Shown: positions 58,982 through 64,000 of the stretch, piece after piece | Position numbering within the stretch: the stretch's first letter is position 1 | Layout of the letters: every line of letters begins with the position of its first letter | Source: Methylobacterium sp. E-045 | GTDB taxonomy: Bacteria; Pseudomonadota; Alphaproteobacteria; Rhizobiales; Beijerinckiaceae | Assembly (NCBI RefSeq): GCF_022829685.1 | Contig: NZ_JAKSYE010000086.1 | Span: 124,001-188,000, forward strand | Length of the DNA: 64,000 bases | Reading direction: 5' to 3' | Notes under the pieces: generated by a model | Seen by the model: the letters and a program-made list of their open reading frames with translations, nothing else | Databases searched by the model: none | Told to the model about the DNA's origin: nothing | Made by a program: the position numbers and the translations under genes

Positions 58982-59676
58982 ACGACGTTGAGGCGAATGG
59001 CACCGAAGCCCTCGATGGCCGCCTCCATCACCTGTCCGCGCTCGACTGCGCCGACGCCCGAAGGGGTGCCGGTGAAGATGAGATCGCCGGGATGGAGCTC
59101 GAAATAGGTGGACAGGAGCGCGATCTGGTCGGCGACGGACCAGATCATTTCCGACAGGTCGCCGGTTTGGCGAGGAATGTCGTCTACGGAGAGGGCAATG
59201 GCACCGCGCATCGGATGTGCGCGACCTTCGACTTGGTGGAGTGGTCCGATGGGAGCCGAGGCGTCCGCCGATTTGGCAAGATCCCACGGGCGGGCAAGGC
59301 GCTTGGCTTCGTCCTGAACGTCGCGCCGGGTCATGTCGAGACCAACGGCATAGCCGTAGACGTAATCGAGCGCCTCGGCCGCGGGGATGTCCCGCCCGCC
59401 GCGTCTGAGAGCCGCGACGAGTTCCACCTCGAAATGGTAATTGGCGGTGCGCGGCGGATAAGGATGGTCCACCGGCTCCACCCCCGGGACGATCTGAAGC
59501 GCGTCCGCCGGTTTCATGAAGAAGAACGGCGGCTCGCGGTCGGGATCCTTCCCCATTTCGCGGGCATGAGCGGCGTAGTTGCGTCCGACGCAATAGACGC
59601 GGCGCACGGGGAAAAAGTCCTCACTGCCCACGATGGGCAGGGTGATGCGGGGAGGGTTCGGGATCACGGACAGCAT
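58978..59676 (-). CDS. Fumarylacetoacetate hydrolase-family protein
   Basis: The 232-residue protein has FAH-family features: a VGRNYAAHAREMG start (about 29-41), PFFFMKPADAL (about 49-59), FEVELVAALRRG (about 81-92) with metal-binding Glu/Asp, YAVGLDMTRRDVQ, and GDLIFTGTPSGVGAVERGQ (about 194-212). Bacterial members are acylpyruvate hydrolases or oxaloacetate decarboxylases. It is followed by the Nudix gene. Substrate is not fixed by sequence. Confidence 0.9.
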   Translation of the reverse strand: MLSVIPNPPRITLPIVGSEDFFPVRRVYCVGRNYAAHAREMGKDPDREPPFFFMKPADALQIVPGVEPVDHPYPPRTANYHFEVELVAALRRGGRDIPAAEALDYVYGYAVGLDMTRRDVQDEAKRLARPWDLAKSADASAPIGPLHQVEGRAHPMRGAIALSVDDIPRQTGDLSEMIWSVADQIALLSTYFELHPGDLIFTGTPSGVGAVERGQVMEAAIEGFGAIRLNVV

Positions 59677-59845
59677 CGGTTGTGCGCCCCCTGTCGGTTT
59701 GCTCGGATCGGTTGCGGGGCGGATTCGCGCCCTGCAAAGATGGTTCACGATCCTTATCATAGGAGGAGAGCCCGCCGCCGCCATCGTGACGGTCCGGCCT
59801 CGCCTGCTTCGCGTTACCTTTTCGATCTCCTGCCTCGAGCTTCCC

Positions 59846-61291
59846 GTGACCGCATCCGCCGATCTCCTCCCTCGTCTCGTCGGGCGCTTGGGAGAAAAGC
59901 ATGTCCTGACGGCGCCCGCGGACATCGCGCCTTACCTCGTGGAATGGCGCGGCCTCTTCCACGGTAGCGCGCTCGCCGTCGTCCGCCCGGCCGATACGGG
60001 CGAGGTCGCCTTCGTGGTTACAGCCTGTGCCGAGGCCGGAATCGCCATCGTCGCCCAGGGCGGCAATACCGGATTAGTCGGGGGCGGAGTACCTCACGGC
60101 GGGATCGTCCTGTCCCTGAACCGCCTTTCGCGTATCCGCTCTATCGATCCTCTGAGCGCCAGCATCACCGTCGAGGCCGGCGCCCGGCTCGCCGAGGTTC
60201 AGGCAGCGGCCGACGAGCAAGGGATGCTGTTTCCCCTGTCGCTGCCCTCTGAAGGATCATGCACGGTCGGCGGTAATCTCGCCACCAATGCCGGCGGAAC
60301 CGGCGTTCTCGCCTATGGCAACATGCGTGATCTCGTCCTTGGCCTCGAAGTGGTGTTGGCCAACGGCCGGGTCTGGAACGGGCTGAGCGCACTGCGCAAG
60401 GACAATGCGGGCTACGACCTGAAGCACCTGTTCGTTGGATCAGAAGGAACACTGGGAGTTATCACGGCTGCGGTGCTGAAACTCTATCCCAGGCCTTCGT
60501 CACGGGCAGTCGGCTTTGCCGGCCTGTCATCCCCGCAGAACGCTCTGGCCTTGTTCGATGGGCTGAAACGGGCGTCTGGACAGGACCTGACGGCATTCGA
60601 GTACATTCCGCGCTTCGGCCTCGACATCGTATTGAAACACAGGCCTGCATGTCAGCGCCCCCTCCCCGGCGATCACGTGGCCTACGTGCTCGTCGAGATG
60701 TCCACGACGCGCACCGGGGCAGAGGCCCTGGACGGTCTCGAGGCGGCGCTTGCCGCTGCCATCGAGGATGGCCTCGTAGAGGATGCTGTCATCGGATCGA
60801 GCGAAATGCAGAACGCGAGCTTGTGGGCGCTTCGCGAAAACCTGTCCGACGTTCAGTCGCTCGAAGGCGGCTCGATCAAGCACGACGTCTCGGTGCCGCT
60901 CTCGTGCCTCGCCGATTTCCTAGATACGGCGATCGCGGCATGCGAAGCCGAGATGCCGGGCCTGCGTGTCTGCGCGTTCGGGCATTTCGGCGACGGCAAC
61001 ATCCACTTCAACCTCAGCCAGCCACCCGCTATGGAAAAGGCCGCCTTTCTGAAGCAATGGGAGCGCTTCAACAGGATCGTTCACGACATCGTGCATCGCA
61101 TGGGCGGGTCCATTGCCGCCGAGCACGGCATCGGCCTGATCAAGCGAGATGAACTCGGCCGTTACGGCGATCCGGTCGCTCTGGACCTGATGCGTCGGCT
61201 CAAGCTCGCACTCGATCCAAAGGATCTCCTGAACCCCGGGAAGGTCGTCGCGTTGTCGGCAGACCCTCCGCAGACGCTTCCGCCCAATTGA
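59846..61291 (+). CDS. FAD-linked oxidase, D-2-hydroxyacid dehydrogenase type
   Basis: The 481-residue protein has an FAD-binding PCMH domain (about 35-215: VVRPADTGEVAFVV, AQGGNTGLVGGGVPHGG, LSLPSEGSCTVGGNLATNAGG) and the C-terminal FAD-oxidase domain ending AAEHGIGLIKRDELGRY and LALDPKDLLNPGKV. This fits the D-lactate / D-2-hydroxyglutarate dehydrogenase group. I use GTG 59846, which gives the usual length; an upstream start at 59633 would add 71 residues that do not look coding. It is divergent from the FAH gene. Confidence 0.88.
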   Translation: MTASADLLPRLVGRLGEKHVLTAPADIAPYLVEWRGLFHGSALAVVRPADTGEVAFVVTACAEAGIAIVAQGGNTGLVGGGVPHGGIVLSLNRLSRIRSIDPLSASITVEAGARLAEVQAAADEQGMLFPLSLPSEGSCTVGGNLATNAGGTGVLAYGNMRDLVLGLEVVLANGRVWNGLSALRKDNAGYDLKHLFVGSEGTLGVITAAVLKLYPRPSSRAVGFAGLSSPQNALALFDGLKRASGQDLTAFEYIPRFGLDIVLKHRPACQRPLPGDHVAYVLVEMSTTRTGAEALDGLEAALAAAIEDGLVEDAVIGSSEMQNASLWALRENLSDVQSLEGGSIKHDVSVPLSCLADFLDTAIAACEAEMPGLRVCAFGHFGDGNIHFNLSQPPAMEKAAFLKQWERFNRIVHDIVHRMGGSIAAEHGIGLIKRDELGRYGDPVALDLMRRLKLALDPKDLLNPGKVVALSADPPQTLPPN

Positions 61292-61607
61292 GGGTGGTAG
61301 GGGATGTGACTTCGCCTTAGGGGCGCTCCGCTCACTCTCCGCGTTGTTCACGCGCCCCATTGTGCGACGCACAAAAAGGGACCACAATCCGCTTCGCGAC
61401 GCGCCATAAATCGGCTTCGAATCCCGGTCTAAAGCGTGATTGCAATGAGATTGCTTCATGGGTGCGCTGCAGCGTCTTATGGTGGCGTTAACGGTCCTGA
61501 CCTCTTCATGAGAGGCGGATTGCGCTCTCGATGACGGACTGCACAGCTAAATGACGACCATGCGCCGGCTGTGCCCATGGATTTCAGGGACCGAAGGAGA
61601 CCAGACG
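61292..61607. other. 316-bp intergenic region
   Basis: No gene is supported. A near-perfect palindrome TTGTGCG-A-CGCACAA lies at 61360-61374 and could be an operator. Ribosome site AAGGAGACC at about 61594 serves the next gene. Confidence 0.5.
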
Positions 61608-61901
61608 ATGCCGACCTCGCAGGCGAGAGTTCCTACCGCCGAGGCAAGCCGCTACCTGAAGCAGCTCTGCCGCCATTGGAGCCATAAATTCCCCGTGGAA
61701 GCCACGGAAGCGGCCGGTACGGTGCCGTTCGGCGAGGATCGGGTCTGCACGTTCCAGGCAGAGGCCGATGCTTTGCTGATGCGCGTCGCGACTCCCGATC
61801 CGGCCGGTCTGACCCGCCTCGAAAACGTGGTGGCCGACCATCTGATGCGTTTCGCCTTCCGCGAAAATCTCGGTGAAATCACTTGGTCGCGTGCGGCCTG
61901 A
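61608..61901 (+). CDS. DUF2218-family protein
   Basis: The 97-residue protein reads RVPTAEASRYLKQLCRHWSHKF, AAGTVPFGEDRVC, DPAGLTRLENVVADHLMRFAFRE and IEWSR-like end (ITWSR), the DUF2218 pattern. AAGGAGA precedes the ATG. Such proteins are often found near siderophore or metal-uptake genes in other bacteria; no such neighbour is here. Function unknown. Confidence 0.88.
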   Translation: MPTSQARVPTAEASRYLKQLCRHWSHKFPVEATEAAGTVPFGEDRVCTFQAEADALLMRVATPDPAGLTRLENVVADHLMRFAFRENLGEITWSRAA

Positions 61902-62004
61902 CCGCTTCGCTGCGAGCCTCGCGCTTGAATCGCCGTCACGAATGCCGATCTTGCTGAGCGCCGTCCCCGCAGCTTATGCGGGGTGGAGTTAAGGAGACAG
62001 GGTG

Positions 62005-63270
62005 ATGACGACGAGCACTCGGGCTGACACGACCGGCCTCTCCTTCGACGAGCGGATCGGCCGCCTCGCCGAGGTGGCGGTCCGCATTGGGCTCGGGCTC
62101 AAGCATGGCCAGGAATTGGTGATGACGGCGCCGCTCGAAGCCGCGCCCCTCGCCCGCGCAATCACCGCTGAGGCCTACAAGGCCGGCGCGTCCCTGGTGA
62201 CCACCTTCTATTCCGACGATGCAGCGACCCTGGCGCGCTTCGCCTACGCGCCCGAGGACGCGTTCGATACTGCGGCCGGCTGGCTCTACAGCGGCATGGC
62301 GGAGGCGTTCCGCAACGGAGCCGCTAGGCTCGCGATCGCCGGTGACGATCCATCGTTGCTGGCCGGGCAGAATGCACAGAAGGTCGCCCGCGCCAATCGC
62401 TCGCGCTCGAAGGCCTATGTGCCGGCCCTCGAACTCATCGCGAACTTTGCCACCAACTGGACGATCGTCTCGGCGGCGACTCGCCCTTGGGCGCGGACCG
62501 TGTTCTCGGATTGCCCCGAAGACGAAGCCCTGGCCCGCCTATGGGACGCGATCTTCACAGCGTCGCGTGTCGATGGATCCGATCCGGTGGGCCAGTGGAC
62601 GGCGCATAACGATGCTCTCCACGCCCGCACCAAAATCCTCAACGAGCATCGCTTCGCGGCTCTGCGGTTTCAGGGGCCGGATACCGACCTCACCGTCGGC
62701 CTCGCCGACGATCATGAATGGTGCGGTGGTGCCTCCGTCTCGCGCAGCGGCATCTTGTGCAACGCCAACATTCCCACCGAGGAGGTGTTCACCACGCCAC
62801 ACAAGTCGAGGGTGGACGGCTACGTGGCCAGCACCAAGCCCCTGTCCTACCAGGGTACGCTGATCGATGGCATCCGTGTCCGGTTCGAGGAAGGGCGAAT
62901 CGTCGAGGCGACGGCCCGCACGGGCGGCGACGTTCTCGCGCGCGTGCTCGACACAGATGAGGGCTCACGCCGCCTCGGCGAGGTTGCCCTCGTGCCGGCC
63001 TCCTCCGCCATCTCGGCTTCCGGGCTCCTGTTCTACAACACCCTCTACGACGAGAATGCTGCGAGCCACATTGCCCTGGGACAGGCCTATAGCAAATGCT
63101 TCCGCAATGGAGGTGAAGGCTTCAGCGAGGATGACCTTGCGGCACGTGGCGCAAACCGCAGCCTGATCCATATCGACTGGATGATCGGCTCAGCCGAGAT
63201 CGATGTCGATGGCCTCACCGCCGAGGGCCGCGCTGTGCCGGTGATGCGGGCCGGAGAATGGGTCGGTTGA
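62005..63270 (+). CDS. M29-family aminopeptidase (AmpS/AmpT type)
   Basis: The 421-residue protein has M29 features: LGLKHGQELVMTAPLEAAPLAR (about 30-51), NANIPTEEVFTTPHKSRVDGYVAS (about 251-274; Glu and His of the metal site) and LLFYNTLYDENAASHIALGQAY (about 342-363). These are thermophilic-type aminopeptidases with two metal ions, removing N-terminal residues from peptides in the cytoplasm. GTG and ATG starts are adjacent; I use the ATG. AAGGAGA is upstream. Confidence 0.92.
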   Translation: MTTSTRADTTGLSFDERIGRLAEVAVRIGLGLKHGQELVMTAPLEAAPLARAITAEAYKAGASLVTTFYSDDAATLARFAYAPEDAFDTAAGWLYSGMAEAFRNGAARLAIAGDDPSLLAGQNAQKVARANRSRSKAYVPALELIANFATNWTIVSAATRPWARTVFSDCPEDEALARLWDAIFTASRVDGSDPVGQWTAHNDALHARTKILNEHRFAALRFQGPDTDLTVGLADDHEWCGGASVSRSGILCNANIPTEEVFTTPHKSRVDGYVASTKPLSYQGTLIDGIRVRFEEGRIVEATARTGGDVLARVLDTDEGSRRLGEVALVPASSAISASGLLFYNTLYDENAASHIALGQAYSKCFRNGGEGFSEDDLAARGANRSLIHIDWMIGSAEIDVDGLTAEGRAVPVMRAGEWVG

Positions 63271-63301
63271 GGCAGCGAAGGACGTCAGCGGCCGTGCGTG
63301 C

Positions 63302-64000
63302 TTAGAAGCCCGGCCCCTTCGTTGCGCCAAGAATTCGGGCGGGATGGGCCAGCGTCCCGCTTTGCAGAACGACGACATAGCCGTCGGCATTGCCCGAACG
63401 AGCGAGGTTGCGCGGGAGATCGAAATGCGCGGCCTGGCCCATCCAGGCTCCGACCCTGTGCATCCCGCGCACCACGTTGACGTAATCCACCACCTGCCCC
63501 TTGTTCTCGCCATGCGCGACCGCTGTCCTGTGTCTGCGCAGGATGGGTAGCAGCCAGACCTCGCCGGTGCCGCGTCCGGGGCCGATATCGATGGCGATAC
63601 GGTCCCCCTGGTCCGTTGCCTTCACCGATACGGTGAGGCCGCTCGCCTGCCGTGCCGTGCGAAGGCTGTGGTCGAGGAATGCCCGGTCCGACCTGACCGG
63701 GGAGGGCTCGCCGTTGACGATGGCCTGGGGTGTGAACAGCTGGCGCTCGCCATGGCTAAGAGCATACGCGCGCTGTCGCTCGGTAAAGGCTGGGGTCGCG
63801 AACTCGTCCTTCCACCCGAGATAGTCCCAGTAGGTCACCGGCAGGGTCAGGGCGATGACGTCAGGCTGCTGAGCGTAGTCCCCCATCATCCGCGAGGCCT
63901 GCTGGCAGGCGCTGCAGCCTTGGCTGGTGAAGAGTTCGATCACCGCGCGGGGCGGCTCGGCGCGTGCCGGGGCCGCCATGTGCGAGAGGCAAGGTGTTAG
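63302..64000 (-). CDS. DUF1223-family secreted protein with thioredoxin-like CxxC motif, partial
   Basis: The frame runs off the window at 64000, so the start lies beyond it. Visible residues begin LTPCLSHMAAPARAEPP, the end of a probable signal peptide, then AVIELFTSQGCSACQQASRMM with a CSAC motif, PVTYWDYLGWKDEFATPAFTERQRAYA and TPQAIVNGE. This is the DUF1223 thioredoxin-like family, periplasmic. It is convergent with the M29 gene. The active-site Cys pair suggests redox or thiol chemistry, not established. Confidence 0.9.
   Translation of the reverse strand, partial: LTPCLSHMAAPARAEPPRAVIELFTSQGCSACQQASRMMGDYAQQPDVIALTLPVTYWDYLGWKDEFATPAFTERQRAYALSHGERQLFTPQAIVNGEPSPVRSDRAFLDHSLRTARQASGLTVSVKATDQGDRIAIDIGPGRGTGEVWLLPILRRHRTAVAHGENKGQVVDYVNVVRGMHRVGAWMGQAAHFDLPRNLARSGNADGYVVVLQSGTLAHPARILGATKGPGF

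Noticed and set aside
61360-61374. Rho-independent terminator after the FAD oxidase
   Set aside because: The palindrome has almost no loop and no T-run on the plus strand; it looks more like an operator.

Overview
The window is high-G+C alphaproteobacterial DNA and most likely comes from Methylobacterium or Methylorubrum. The main reasons are a xoxF-type lanthanide methanol dehydrogenase, the alphaproteobacterial type of LexA box, a SorAB-type sulfite dehydrogenase, and the style of the regulators and RND pumps. This is inferred from gene content; no marker gene is present.

Layout. (1) 1-6.8 kb is a divalent-metal efflux block: an RND adaptor tail, a CzcA-type pump, and a MerR regulator divergent from a P-type ATPase, with an lspA-like gene behind the ATPase. 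(2) 7-21.2 kb is a mosaic of ion-transport and membrane genes (two PAP2 phosphatases, Kup, a CLC-type fluoride exporter plus DUF190 under a fluoride riboswitch, Ftr1/COG4280-like proteins). A lone xoxF sits in it, together with three remnants (nhaA, gpm, sulP). (3) 21.4-33 kb is a sulfite/periplasmic island: a YeiH exporter, a class III cyclase, SorAB, two YVTN beta-propellers, a cytoplasmic-type sulfite oxidase, and an operon for a COG4315 protein, ECF sigma factor, anti-sigma factor, LysR regulator and DUF202 protein. Four promoters in this island share one ECF-like element with exactly the same 15-nt spacing, so the island looks like one sigma-factor regulon. (4) 33.2-34.0 kb is an IS5/IS427-type element inserted in a dispersed repeat whose second copy lies at 7.93 kb. 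(5) 34.1-44.4 kb holds a response regulator, a CusAB copper/silver pump operon with small accessory proteins, and an arsR-arsC-arsB-MFS operon divergent from arsH. (6) 44.4-58.0 kb is a decayed prophage-like region. It has nonsense- and frameshift-broken genes, a protein with polymerase-palm-like motifs, a BRO antirepressor operon, an AAA+ ATPase operon, a chain of overlapping small genes and a LexA-box promoter. It abuts a tRNA-Gly(GCC) gene, a typical integration target, but no integrase is visible. (7) 58.3-64 kb returns to ordinary chromosomal genes: tRNA-Gly, Nudix hydrolase, FAH-family hydrolase, FAD-linked oxidase, DUF2218, M29 aminopeptidase and DUF1223.

The most notable items are the shared ECF promoter motif over the sulfite island, the fluoride riboswitch/CLC/DUF190 operon, the polymerase-like protein at 45.8-47.1 kb, the LexA box at 57.22 kb, and a candidate small RNA in an AT-rich pocket upstream of xoxF. 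All family names come from motif reading; no database search was run.
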